DNA of 64,000 nt from JAGWAJ01 sp965215155. GTDB lineage: Bacteria; Acidobacteriota; Vicinamibacteria; Vicinamibacterales; UBA8438. Shown here piece by piece: positions 30,354 through 38,491 of this stretch. A model generated the notes under the pieces. That model saw only the letters and a list, made by a program, of their open reading frames with translations. It did not search any database and had not been told where the DNA came from. The position numbers were made by a program, and so were the translations under genes. The stretch covers positions 2,046,001-2,110,000 of the forward strand of contig CBDCCY010000001.1 in NCBI GenBank assembly GCA_965215155.1, given 5' to 3'. Position 1 is the stretch's first letter; every line of letters begins with the position of its first letter.

Positions 30354-30941
30354 ATGAGATTCGTGATCCGTGTCGCAACGGCGGTGAGCCTCCTTGCCGC
30401 GGCCGCCGGCACCGCCGCCGGACAGCAGTTCCCCCCCGGTACCAAGTACGGCTACATCAATCTGCAGCGCGTGCTGGCGGAGTCGAACGTAGGCAGGACC
30501 GCCAGCACGCGGGTGCAGGAGCTGACGGATACGAAGCTCGCCGAGCTCCAGTCCCGACAGACGACGCTCCAGGGTCAGCTCACCAGCAGCGAGCAGCAAC
30601 TCGTGGAACTGCAACAGAAGCTCGAGCAGGGACAGAACGTCATGAGCGCGCAGGCGCGGCTCAGTCTGCAGCGGGAGATCTCCCGGTTGCAACTCGAGTT
30701 CCAGCGCCAGACCCAGGACGCCCAAGCCGAGATGGAGCGAGTCTCGCAGGACGCCGACGCCGAGGTGGCGGAGTTGCGGCAGGAGCTCCAGCTCCAGTTC
30801 GAGCAGCAGCTCGCGCCGGCCCTCGATGAGGTGGCGGCCGAGCGCCAGGTCGATCTCATCTTCAACGTCGAAGGCCTCATCTGGGGCCTGCCGGCCCTTG
30901 ACCTGACGCAGGCGGTCGTCGAGAAGCTCAACGGCCGCTGA
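30354..30941 (+). CDS. skp: Periplasmic chaperone Skp/OmpH
   Basis: 195 residues. A signal peptide (AVSLLAAAAGTAAG) is followed by YGYINLQRVLAES, the usual first strand of the family. A long Gln/Glu-rich coiled coil follows (residues ~55-160), then a closing strand with VDLIFNVEG. Skp trimers carry unfolded outer-membrane proteins to BamA. Its position between bamA and the lipid A genes is the conserved order. The Gln content of the coiled coil is higher than usual. Confidence 0.9.
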   Translation: MRFVIRVATAVSLLAAAAGTAAGQQFPPGTKYGYINLQRVLAESNVGRTASTRVQELTDTKLAELQSRQTTLQGQLTSSEQQLVELQQKLEQGQNVMSAQARLSLQREISRLQLEFQRQTQDAQAEMERVSQDADAEVAELRQELQLQFEQQLAPALDEVAAERQVDLIFNVEGLIWGLPALDLTQAVVEKLNGR

Positions 30942-30968
30942 GACCCTGCTGCGGCAGCCCCGGAGCGG

Positions 30969-30997
30969 TGGACGGTGCGAGCGGGAGTGTGTACACT
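30969..30997 (+). promoter_or_regulatory. Promoter before fabZ-lpxA
   Basis: TGGACG (30969-30974), a 17-base spacer and TACACT (30992-30997), 37 bases before the GTG start at 31034. The -35 box matches consensus at four of six positions. It implies the lipid A genes can be transcribed apart from bamA-skp. Confidence 0.5.
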
Positions 30998-31033
30998 CGG
31001 CCTGCCTCGCACGTTGCCCGGGTCAGCCGTCCA

Positions 31034-32302
31034 GTGCCCCTCGACATCCCGGTCCTCCTCGACCGCCTCTGCTATCGCTACCCGTCGCTCCTGGTCGACA
31101 GCGTCGTCGAGCACCTGCCCGGCCGCCGGATCGTTGCCGTCAAGAATGTGACGGTAAACGAGGACTACTTCCAGGGGCACTTCCCCGGCACGCCCCTGAT
31201 GCCCGGCGTGATGATGATCGAGACGCTGGCGCAGGTGGCGGCGCTGCTGCTGCTCGACGAGGGGGGGGCGCCGACGCGCCGCGCCGTTCTCCGCGGCGTG
31301 AACGACGCGAAATTCCGCCGGCAGGTGGTGCCCGGGGACCGGCTGCGGCTGGCGGTGACGCGAGAGCGCGAGCGCCAGGGGCTGGCGGTTGCGCGGGGGG
31401 TCGCCACGGTGGCGGACCGCGCCGTCGCCGAGGCGGAGCTGCTGCTCGGGATCGAGTACGGCGAGCCCGACGTCCATCCGACCGCGGTCGTCCACCCGGG
31501 CGCCGTCATCGGTGCGGGAACGGTGGTGGGGCCGTACGCGGTGATCGGCCCCCAGGTGCGATTGGGGCGCGGCAACCGGGTCGGGGCGTCCGCGGTCGTC
31601 GACGGCGACACCGAGATCGGGGACGAGTGCCACGTCCTCTCGTTCGCATCGGTCGGTCAGATTCCCCAGGACCTGAAGTTCCGCGGGGAGGCGACCGGGC
31701 TGCGGATCGGTCACCGGAACGTCTTCCGCGAGTTCGTCACCATCCATCGGGGCACGCGCGGGGGCGGCGGACTGACCCGCATCGGCGACGACAACGTGTT
31801 CATGGCGTATGCGCACGTCGCCCACGACTGCGTCATCGGCCACAAGACGCTGTTCGGCAACGGCGCGACGCTGGGGGGGCATGTCGTCGTCGAGGACGGC
31901 GCCACGATCAGCGCCGGCTCCGGCGTGCATCAGTTCTGCCACGTAGGACGCCAGGCCTTCATCGGCGGCTACACCGTGGTCACGAAGGATGCGCTGCCGT
32001 ATGCCAAGACCGTCGGCAACCGCGCGCGCGTCTACGGGCTGAACCGCATCGGCCTGGAGCGCCGCGGTGTGCCCCCGCAGACCATCGCGAAGCTCAAGCG
32101 GGCGTTTCGGTACCTCCTGCAGTCCAAGCTCAACACCAGCCAGGCGCTCGAGCGGATCGACGGCGATCCCAACCTCGATTGTCCCGAGGTGGCCTATCTC
32201 GTCGAGTTCATCCGCGAGTCGAGGCAGGGCTCCCGGAGAGGCGTTACGTTGCGGCGGCCTCTCGGGCGCGTCGAGCCGGTGGAGAGCGAGAACCGGGTCT
32301 GA
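31034..32302 (+). CDS. Fused 3-hydroxyacyl-ACP dehydratase / UDP-GlcNAc acyltransferase (FabZ-LpxA)
   Basis: One 422-residue frame with two complete enzymes. Residues ~1-140 are FabZ: YPSLLVDSV, the active-site loop DYFQGHFPGTPLMPGVMMIETLAQ with His49 and Glu63. Residues ~147-405 are LpxA: left-handed beta-helix hexapeptides (VHPTAVVHPGAVIGAGTVVG onward), FVTIHRGT, the catalytic-His motif AYAHVAHDC with His264, and the helical C-terminus. The product would both dehydrate hydroxyacyl-ACP and use hydroxyacyl-ACP for the first lipid A step. These two activities usually compete for the substrate. GTG 31034 is chosen because the promoter -10 box lies downstream of the longer start at 30968. No lpxD precedes it. 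Confidence 0.92.
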   Translation: MPLDIPVLLDRLCYRYPSLLVDSVVEHLPGRRIVAVKNVTVNEDYFQGHFPGTPLMPGVMMIETLAQVAALLLLDEGGAPTRRAVLRGVNDAKFRRQVVPGDRLRLAVTRERERQGLAVARGVATVADRAVAEAELLLGIEYGEPDVHPTAVVHPGAVIGAGTVVGPYAVIGPQVRLGRGNRVGASAVVDGDTEIGDECHVLSFASVGQIPQDLKFRGEATGLRIGHRNVFREFVTIHRGTRGGGGLTRIGDDNVFMAYAHVAHDCVIGHKTLFGNGATLGGHVVVEDGATISAGSGVHQFCHVGRQAFIGGYTVVTKDALPYAKTVGNRARVYGLNRIGLERRGVPPQTIAKLKRAFRYLLQSKLNTSQALERIDGDPNLDCPEVAYLVEFIRESRQGSRRGVTLRRPLGRVEPVESENRV

Positions 32303-32356
32303 TCCGTTGTCCCTGTCACGATCCGCGGGCCGCCGCCGGCGCGGCCGAGCAAGGGC

Positions 32357-33190
32357 ATGCGCCTCGGCTTGATCGCCGGCAACGGCCGGTTCCCCTTCCT
32401 GGCCCTCGAGGCGATGAAGCGCCTCGGGCACGCCGTGACCGTGGTGGCGATTCGGGAGGAGACGTCTCCCGCGCTGGCTGCGGCGGCGGCCGCGGATCCG
32501 CCCGCCGCGCTCCACTGGGTCTCGCTCGGCGAGCTGGGACGGTGCATCGCCACGCTGAAGGAGGCGGGCGTCACGCAGGCCCTGATGGCGGGGCAGGTCC
32601 AGCACCGGCGCCTCTTCTCGGGCGTGATGCCCGACCGCGTCCTGCTGGGGGTCCTGCGGCGCCTGGCGACGCGCAACACCGACGCCCTCATCTCCGGCGT
32701 CGCCGACGTGCTCCGCGAGCACGGCATCGAGCTGGTCGACTCGACCGCGTTCCTCGAGCCGTTGCTGGCGCGGGCCGGCAGCCTGACCGCGCGCGAGCCG
32801 ACCGCGGATGAGCGAGCCGACCTCGATTTCGGCTATGGCATGGCGGATGCGGTGGCCGCGTTGGATATCGGGCAGACCATCGCGGTCAAGGAGCGGGCCG
32901 TGGTCGCGATCGAGGCGATGGAGGGGACCGATGCGGTGATCGCCCGCGCGGCCCGGCTCGCCGGCGCCGGCGTCTCCGTGATCAAGGTGGCGAAGCCGAA
33001 CCAGGACATGCGCTTCGACGTTCCGGTCGTCGGCCTGCCGACCGTCGAGGCGCTGCGGAGGGCCGGGGCGGGGGTCCTGTCGATCGACGCGGGCCGCACG
33101 CTCGTGCTGGACGGGGATCGCATGATCGACGCCGCCGACGAGGCCGGAATCGCCGTGGTCGGCCGCCTGGTGGGGGAATCGGCCGGGTGA
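32357..33190 (+). CDS. lpxI: UDP-2,3-diacylglucosamine hydrolase LpxI
   Basis: 277 residues with the LpxI (formerly DUF1009) signatures: N-terminal GLIAGNGRFPFLALEAMK, LKEAGVTQALMAGQV, LPTVEALRRAGAGVLSIDAG and the C-terminal MIDAADEAGIAVVG. LpxI makes lipid X from UDP-diacylglucosamine in lineages without LpxH. It follows fabZ-lpxA, and its stop overlaps the next gene (GTGA). Lipid A synthesis is therefore present, although lpxC, lpxD, lpxB and lpxK are outside the window. Confidence 0.93.
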   Translation: MRLGLIAGNGRFPFLALEAMKRLGHAVTVVAIREETSPALAAAAAADPPAALHWVSLGELGRCIATLKEAGVTQALMAGQVQHRRLFSGVMPDRVLLGVLRRLATRNTDALISGVADVLREHGIELVDSTAFLEPLLARAGSLTAREPTADERADLDFGYGMADAVAALDIGQTIAVKERAVVAIEAMEGTDAVIARAARLAGAGVSVIKVAKPNQDMRFDVPVVGLPTVEALRRAGAGVLSIDAGRTLVLDGDRMIDAADEAGIAVVGRLVGESAG

Positions 33191-34140
33191 CGAAGCCGTT
33201 TCGCGCGGCGGTCGTCGGGGTCGGCCACCTGGGGCGGCATCACGCACGGCTCCTCGCCCGGCTGCCGGACGTCGAGCTGGCGGGCGTCGTCGACCGGGAC
33301 GCATCCCGGGCGGCAGCCGTGGCGGCGGAGTTCGGCACGCGCGCCGCCTCCGGGATCGAAGAGCTGGGGGCCGATCTCGACGGCGTCACCGTCGCGGTGC
33401 CGACGGCGGCGCACGCCGACGTCGCACTGCCGCTGCTGCGGAACGGCACCGCGGTCCTGGTGGAGAAGCCGATCGCGACGTCCGTGGAGGAGGCGGATGC
33501 GCTCGTCGCCGCCGCGGCGGCCTCCGGCGCGACGCTGGCGGTGGGGCATACCGAGCGCCACAACCCGGCCGTGACGACGGCCCGGGAGCTGGTGTCGGCC
33601 CCACGGTTCATCGAGGGGCATCGTCTGGCGGAGTTCGCCCGCCGCAGCCTCGACATCGACGTGGTGTTCGACCTGATGATCCACGATCTCGACATCGTGC
33701 TCGCGATGGTCGGGACGGAGCCGGCGTCCATCGAGGCGGTCGGCGTGCCCGTGCTCACCGAGCGGGTCGACATCGCCAACGCCCGCATCCGGTTCCGAAA
33801 CGGGTGCCTGGTCAATCTGACGGCCAGCCGCATCAGCCGGGACCGGGTGCGGAAGCTCCGCGTTTTCGAGTCGCATGCCTACGTGTCGCTCGACTACGGC
33901 GCGCAGGAGGTCGAGGCGTGGCGCGTGACCCGGGACGGCCCGGGGGAGCCCGCCATCGAGGGGGGCGGGGTGCCCGTGGCGCGGGGGGAGCCGCTCCACC
34001 GGGAGCTGGCCGACTTCGTGCGGGCGTGTCGAACGGGCTCGCCGCCGCGGGTGACGGGGGAGGACGGGCGGCGGGCGCTGATTCTGGCCCAGCGGGTCGC
34101 GGCCGCGATCGCCGAGGAGGGGGAGGTCGGCCCCTCGTGA
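33187..34140 (+). CDS. Gfo/Idh/MocA-family oxidoreductase
   Basis: NAD(P)-dependent sugar oxidoreductase of 317 residues. It has the N-terminal Rossmann GVGHLGRHHARLL, VEKPIATSVEEAD and the C-terminal domain with FDLMIHDLDIVLAMVG, including the conserved His-Asp. It is fused to the lpxI stop by GTGA. GnnA, which makes the 3-keto sugar for 3-amino lipid A, belongs to this superfamily, so a UDP-GlcNAc 3-oxidase role is possible. No GnnB-like aminotransferase is adjacent, so that remains a guess. Confidence 0.8.
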   Translation: MTKPFRAAVVGVGHLGRHHARLLARLPDVELAGVVDRDASRAAAVAAEFGTRAASGIEELGADLDGVTVAVPTAAHADVALPLLRNGTAVLVEKPIATSVEEADALVAAAAASGATLAVGHTERHNPAVTTARELVSAPRFIEGHRLAEFARRSLDIDVVFDLMIHDLDIVLAMVGTEPASIEAVGVPVLTERVDIANARIRFRNGCLVNLTASRISRDRVRKLRVFESHAYVSLDYGAQEVEAWRVTRDGPGEPAIEGGGVPVARGEPLHRELADFVRACRTGSPPRVTGEDGRRALILAQRVAAAIAEEGEVGPS

Positions 34141-34195
34141 GAGCGGCGCGCGCGGGGGGCGTGCTGCCGTAGGCAATGTGCGGCGGAAAGTCCGC

Positions 34196-34303
34196 GGCGG
34201 TCGGCGCGCGGCGGAGCAGGCGATGGGAGGGTCGACGCGCGGCGCACGTCGCGGCCGGACACGACGACGCGGCGGCCGGCGCGCAGCGGAGCAGGTGATG
34301 GCA
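34196..34303 (+). repeat. 75-base imperfect tandem duplication carrying a start signal
   Basis: The segment starting at 34196 (ggcggtcggcgcgcggcgg...) recurs at 34271 (ggcggccggcgcgcagcgg...) with period 75 bases. The first ~33 bases of each unit agree at about 27 positions. Each unit holds a GGAGCAGG ribosome-site-like stretch and an ATG (34223 and 34298). Because 75 is a multiple of three, both ATGs are in the frame of the following gene. Confidence 0.6.
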
Positions 34304-35224
34304 GGAGACCGAGAGTCCGGACCGGGGAACGCATCGCTCGAAGGGATGGCGGAGCGACTGCGTGCCGGCGGGCGGCCGGCGGCCGCCGACGTAGAGGCGC
34401 TGGCCGCCACCTCCGACCTCGTGGCGCTCGGGGCCCTGGCGGATGAGCGGAGGCGGGTGCTGCGCGGGGATCGGGTGACGTTCGTCCGCGTGGTCGAGAT
34501 GGCCGCGGATGCGGGCGCGACGGCACCCGACGGCCTGCCGCCGCGCGCCGGCGAGGTGCGTCTGGTCGGACGCCCGGCCGACGTCGGAGCTGCGGTGGCG
34601 GCAACCTCCCGGCTGCGAGAAGCAGCGGGCCGCGCCCCGGTCACCGGGTTCGCGCTCGAGGACCTCGTCGACCTGTGCGGCGGGGACGAGTCCGCCGTTC
34701 GCGAGGCTCTGGGCGCGCTCCGCGAGGCGGGTCTGGCCCGCGTTGCGGAGGCCCGGGCGGACGGCGGCCAGGGCCCGGGCTGGATCGAGCTCGCGGCGGC
34801 GGAGGGATTGCCGGTTGCGCGGCTGACGGTGGCGTCCGCCGACTCGGACGGTCTGGAGAACGCCCGCCGGGTCGTGGCCTGGGGGGGGGCGGTGGCCACC
34901 GTCCGGGCGTTCGCACCGCTGCCGGCCATTCCGAGTCCTCGGCCGTCGACGGGCTACGACGATCTCCGCCGGGTTGCGCTCGCGCGGCTGGTGGTTGACA
35001 ATATCGGCTCCATACAGGTCGACTGGCGCCGGTATGGGCCGAAGCTGGCACAGGTTGCGCTCACCTTCGGGGCCGACGACGTGGACGCCGTCTCACCGAT
35101 CGACGCGCTCGAGCACGGGTGGCGCCGCGCGCCTCTCGAGGAAGTCACGCGGAACGTGAGCGCGGCGGGGCGGGTCCCGATCGAACGCAACGGCCGTTTC
35201 GAGATTGGCACGGCACGACCATGA
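34298..35224 (+). CDS. MqnE/CofH-like protein lacking the radical-SAM cysteine motif
   Basis: 308 residues that align by eye along the whole barrel of aminofutalosine synthase (MqnE). LVALGALADERRRVLRGDRVTFVR matches the region just before the Fe-S loop. VTGFALEDLVDLCGG matches the mid-barrel. TGYDDLRRVALARLVVDNIGSIQVDW, KLAQVALTFGADDVDAVSP and AGRVPIERNGRFE match the C-terminal CofH/MqnC-type region. The CxxxCxxC loop is missing, and the only cysteine is Cys127. It stands first in the mqn operon and overlaps mqnA as ATGA. It cannot do standard radical-SAM chemistry. A structural partner or a new activity is possible. ATG 34298 has GGAG six bases upstream; GTG 34178 and ATG 34223 are earlier in-frame options. 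Confidence 0.75.
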   Translation: MAGDRESGPGNASLEGMAERLRAGGRPAAADVEALAATSDLVALGALADERRRVLRGDRVTFVRVVEMAADAGATAPDGLPPRAGEVRLVGRPADVGAAVAATSRLREAAGRAPVTGFALEDLVDLCGGDESAVREALGALREAGLARVAEARADGGQGPGWIELAAAEGLPVARLTVASADSDGLENARRVVAWGGAVATVRAFAPLPAIPSPRPSTGYDDLRRVALARLVVDNIGSIQVDWRRYGPKLAQVALTFGADDVDAVSPIDALEHGWRRAPLEEVTRNVSAAGRVPIERNGRFEIGTARP

Positions 35225-36018
35225 GCGTGGTGCGCGTCGGCTGCGTCGAGTATCTCAACGCCCGCCCGCTCGTGCACGGGCTGGATCGGCGCACTGATCT
35301 CTTCTCGCTGCGCTTCGACGTCCCTGCCCGGTGCGCGTCCTGGCTGCACGAGCGCGAGGTCGATCTGGCGCTACTCCCCGCCATCGAGTACCTCCGCCGG
35401 CCCGACTATCGGATCGTTCCGGAGCTCGCGGTGACGTCCAGGGGGCCGGTGGCGTCGGTCGCAATCTTCACCAAGCGGCCAACGACCGCCATCCGTTCCA
35501 TCGCCATCGACTCGAGCTCGCGTACGGCGATTGCCCTGCTGCGCATTCTCTGTGCGCAGTGGTTCGATATCGAGCCTACGTTCGTGACGATGCGTCCCGA
35601 CCTGCCGGCGATGCTCAAGCGCTGCGACGCCGCCCTGCTCATCGGGGACATCGCGCTGTTCACGGAGCACGAGACGACCGACCTCGACAAGGTGGACCTC
35701 GGGGAGGAGTGGACGGCCATGACGAGCCTGCCGTTCGTCTGGGCGTTCTGGGCCGGCCGCCCGGGGGCGGTCGAGCCGGCTCACGTGGAGGCGCTGCGCG
35801 CCGCGCGCTCCGCGGGCGAGGCCGCATTCGACGAGATCGCCGCCGCGCACGGGCCCGAGGACGAGGACGAGGCCGCGCTGGCCCGCACCTACCTCGACAC
35901 CAACGTGCAGTTCGCACTGAACGGCGAGTGCCTGGCGGGACTGAAGAAGTTCTTCGGCGCCGCCCTCGACCTCGGGATCGTGCAGCAGGCGGTGAGCCTC
36001 CGTTTCTACGAGACGTGA
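35221..36018 (+). CDS. mqnA: Chorismate dehydratase MqnA
   Basis: 265 residues. First committed step of the futalosine menaquinone route, making 3-enolpyruvyl-benzoate from chorismate. It has the periplasmic-binding-protein-like fold of the family, with VGCVEYLNARPLVHGL at the N-terminus, the LALLPAIEYLRR segment, SSRTAIALLRILCAQWF and LPFVWAFWAGRPG. ATG 35221 overlaps the upstream stop, and the stop TGA shares its A with the mqnC ATG. There is no signal peptide, so it is cytoplasmic. Confidence 0.92.
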   Translation: MSVVRVGCVEYLNARPLVHGLDRRTDLFSLRFDVPARCASWLHEREVDLALLPAIEYLRRPDYRIVPELAVTSRGPVASVAIFTKRPTTAIRSIAIDSSSRTAIALLRILCAQWFDIEPTFVTMRPDLPAMLKRCDAALLIGDIALFTEHETTDLDKVDLGEEWTAMTSLPFVWAFWAGRPGAVEPAHVEALRAARSAGEAAFDEIAAAHGPEDEDEAALARTYLDTNVQFALNGECLAGLKKFFGAALDLGIVQQAVSLRFYET

Positions 36019-37229
36019 TGCGCGGCGTGCTCGACGAGGTCGCGACGCGCTTGCGGGGCGGGGGGCGCCTGAGGGCGGGAGAGGCCCTCGACCTCTATCG
36101 GCACGCCCCGACCCACGAGCTCGGGCGCCTTGCGGACGCGGTGCGCGCGGCGAAGCATCCGCAAGGCATCGTCACCTACATCGTCGATCGCAACGTCAAC
36201 TACACCAACGTCTGCGTGGCGCGGTGCAACTTCTGCGCCTTCTACCGGCCGGTCGGCTCCGGGGACGGCTACGTGCTCGGGTTCGACGAGATCTTCGCGA
36301 AGATCGACGAGACCATCGACGTCGGCGGGGTGCAGCTCCTGCTCCAGGGCGGGCACAACCCGGACCTCCCGCTGGCTTGGTACGAGGACCTCTTCCGGGC
36401 CGTCAAGGAACGCTACCCGACGTTCCGGCTGCACGCCCTGTCGCCGCCGGAGGTCATCCACCTGTCGCGCCTCTCGCAGCTTCCGGTGCGTACGGTCGTG
36501 GGTCGGCTCGTCGCGGCGGGCCTCGACAGCATCCCGGGCGGCGGGGCCGAGATCCTGGTGGATCGCGTGCGCCGGCTCCTGAACTGCTACGGGAAGGCGA
36601 CGGCGGGGGAGTGGCTCGACGTGATGCGCACCTCGCACCAAGCCGGCCTGCGCACCACGGCCACGATGATGTACGGCACCGTCGAGCGGCTGGAGGAGCG
36701 CATCGAGCACCTGTTCCGGCTCCGGGACCTGCAGGACGAGACCGGCGGGTTCACGGCATTCATCGCCTGGAGCTACCAGCCTCCCAACACCGAGCTGGGC
36801 GGCATCGAGGCCACCGGCATCGAGTACCTCCGCACGCTGGCCCTGGCGCGGCTCGTGCTGGACAACTTCGACAATCTCCAGGCGTCCTGGGTGACGCAAG
36901 GCGGAAAGGTCGGCCAGCTCAGCCTCGCCTACGGCGCCAACGACATGGGCAGCGTCATGATCGAGGAGAACGTCGTTCGCGCCGCCGGCGCCGCCTACTG
37001 CATGGACGAGGTCGAGATCGTCCGCAACATCGAGAATGCGGGCTTCACCCCCAAGCGGCGCAACATGCACTACGAGCTGCTCGGCGATCCCATCTTCCGT
37101 GAGCGCGCGGTGCCCCGGATGCTCGAGCTGGCCGTCGCTCGGACCGGCGATGTCGACGCGCCGCCTCCGGAGATGGCCCGCTACCCGGCCCGCAGCCGTT
37201 CCGGGAAGGCCCGTCGCTCGGCGCAATGA
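36018..37229 (+). CDS. mqnC: Cyclic dehypoxanthinylfutalosine synthase MqnC
   Basis: Radical SAM enzyme of 403 residues that cyclises dehypoxanthinylfutalosine. The cluster motif is CVARCNFC (Cys66, Cys70, Cys73), preceded by VDRNVNYTNV. GVQLLLQGGHNPDLPLAWYEDL, PGGGAEILVDRVR, TATMMYGTVERLEERIEHL and the C-terminal SLAYGANDMGSVMIEENVV are diagnostic for MqnC against MqnE. It overlaps the neighbours on both sides. Its intact cluster contrasts with the MqnE-like protein two genes upstream. Confidence 0.95.
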   Translation: MRGVLDEVATRLRGGGRLRAGEALDLYRHAPTHELGRLADAVRAAKHPQGIVTYIVDRNVNYTNVCVARCNFCAFYRPVGSGDGYVLGFDEIFAKIDETIDVGGVQLLLQGGHNPDLPLAWYEDLFRAVKERYPTFRLHALSPPEVIHLSRLSQLPVRTVVGRLVAAGLDSIPGGGAEILVDRVRRLLNCYGKATAGEWLDVMRTSHQAGLRTTATMMYGTVERLEERIEHLFRLRDLQDETGGFTAFIAWSYQPPNTELGGIEATGIEYLRTLALARLVLDNFDNLQASWVTQGGKVGQLSLAYGANDMGSVMIEENVVRAAGAAYCMDEVEIVRNIENAGFTPKRRNMHYELLGDPIFRERAVPRMLELAVARTGDVDAPPPEMARYPARSRSGKARRSAQ

Positions 37230-38485
37230 ACCGGACGCGCCGGTCGCGCCCGACGCGCTATCACGCCGCCTGGATCCTGCCCGTCGCCAGCCCGCCGATC
37301 CGCGACGGCTGGGTCGAGGTCGCGGGCGGCATGGTGACCGGGGTGGGGCCGCCGTCATCCGCGCCGCGCGCGGGCGGAGCGCGCTGCGTGCGCCTGCCGT
37401 CCCACGTCGTGCTGCCCGGCCTCGTCAACGCGCACACGCACCTGGAGCTCTCCGGCCTGCGGGGCGCGGTTCCGCGGGCGGCCTCGATGCCGGACTGGGC
37501 CCGCGCCGTCATGGCCGGGCAGGCGCGGCTGGCGGCGGCCGACCCCGCGCCGGCCGTCTCCGCGGCGGTGGCCGAGCTCCGGCGGGCGGGGACCGCCCTG
37601 GTCGGCGACATCGCCAACACGCGCGCCTCCCTCGCCGTGCTGCGCGACGGCCCGGTGGCCGCCGTCGTGTTTCGGGAGGCGCTGGGGTTCAACGTCGGCG
37701 CGTCGGAGGCGCATGCGATCGCGGCGGCGCTCGGCGCGGAGCGGGAGACCGGCGCCGGTCCCCACGTGCGCGTCGCGGTTGCCGCGCACGCGCCCTACTC
37801 CGTCGCGCCCGCGCTGTTCCGCGCGCTCGCCGCAGCGGCCGGCGACGCGCCGCGGTCGGTCCACGTCGCCGAGTCGGCGGCGGAGCTCGAGCTGCTCCGG
37901 ACGGGAACCGGCGCCTGGCGCGCGATCCTCGAGGAGCGGGGCCGCTGGAACGCAGGCTGGACCCCGCCCGGGTCGGGCCCCGTCGCGTACCTCGACGCGC
38001 TCGGCTGGGTCGGTCCGGAGACGCTGGTCGTGCACGGCGTGCACCTGGCGCCGGCGGAGATCGACCGCATCGCCGCCGCGGGCGCGACGCTGGTGGCGTG
38101 CCCGCGCAGCAACGCCTGGACGGGGGCCGGCCCCCCGCCGCTCGGCCGCTTCTACGCATCGGGAGCGCGGGTGGCGGTGGGCACCGACAGCCTGGCGAGC
38201 GCGCCGGACCTGAACCTCTTCGCCGAGCTCGCCGAGATGCGGCGCGTCGCGCCGTCGGTGCCGGCCTCCGCGCTCATCGCCAGCGCGACCGAGGTGGGGG
38301 CGGCGGCGCTCGGCGCCGGGGACCGCTTCGGGGTCATCGCGCCCGCGAGGCCGGCCGCACTCATCGCCGTCGAGCTGCCGGGCCGCACCGACGATGTGGA
38401 AGAATACCTGCTCAGTGGCATCGAGCCGGACGGCGTTGCGTGGCTGGCGGACCTCGACTCCGGGCCGGACGGCCCGGTGGGATAG
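37226..38485 (+). CDS. Amidohydrolase, probable aminodeoxyfutalosine deaminase
   Basis: 419-residue metal-dependent deaminase of the ATZ/TRZ type. The metal ligands are in NAHTHLE, HAPYS, the His of SVHVAES, VHGVHLAP and GTDSLAS. In futalosine-pathway clusters such an enzyme (MqnX) deaminates aminodeoxyfutalosine so that MqnB can act. The ATGA overlap with mqnC supports that job. Substrate choice is inferred from context only. No mqnB or mqnD gene is in view. Confidence 0.82.
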   Translation: MNRTRRSRPTRYHAAWILPVASPPIRDGWVEVAGGMVTGVGPPSSAPRAGGARCVRLPSHVVLPGLVNAHTHLELSGLRGAVPRAASMPDWARAVMAGQARLAAADPAPAVSAAVAELRRAGTALVGDIANTRASLAVLRDGPVAAVVFREALGFNVGASEAHAIAAALGAERETGAGPHVRVAVAAHAPYSVAPALFRALAAAAGDAPRSVHVAESAAELELLRTGTGAWRAILEERGRWNAGWTPPGSGPVAYLDALGWVGPETLVVHGVHLAPAEIDRIAAAGATLVACPRSNAWTGAGPPPLGRFYASGARVAVGTDSLASAPDLNLFAELAEMRRVAPSVPASALIASATEVGAAALGAGDRFGVIAPARPAALIAVELPGRTDDVEEYLLSGIEPDGVAWLADLDSGPDGPVG

Positions 38486-38491
38486 GCAGGA

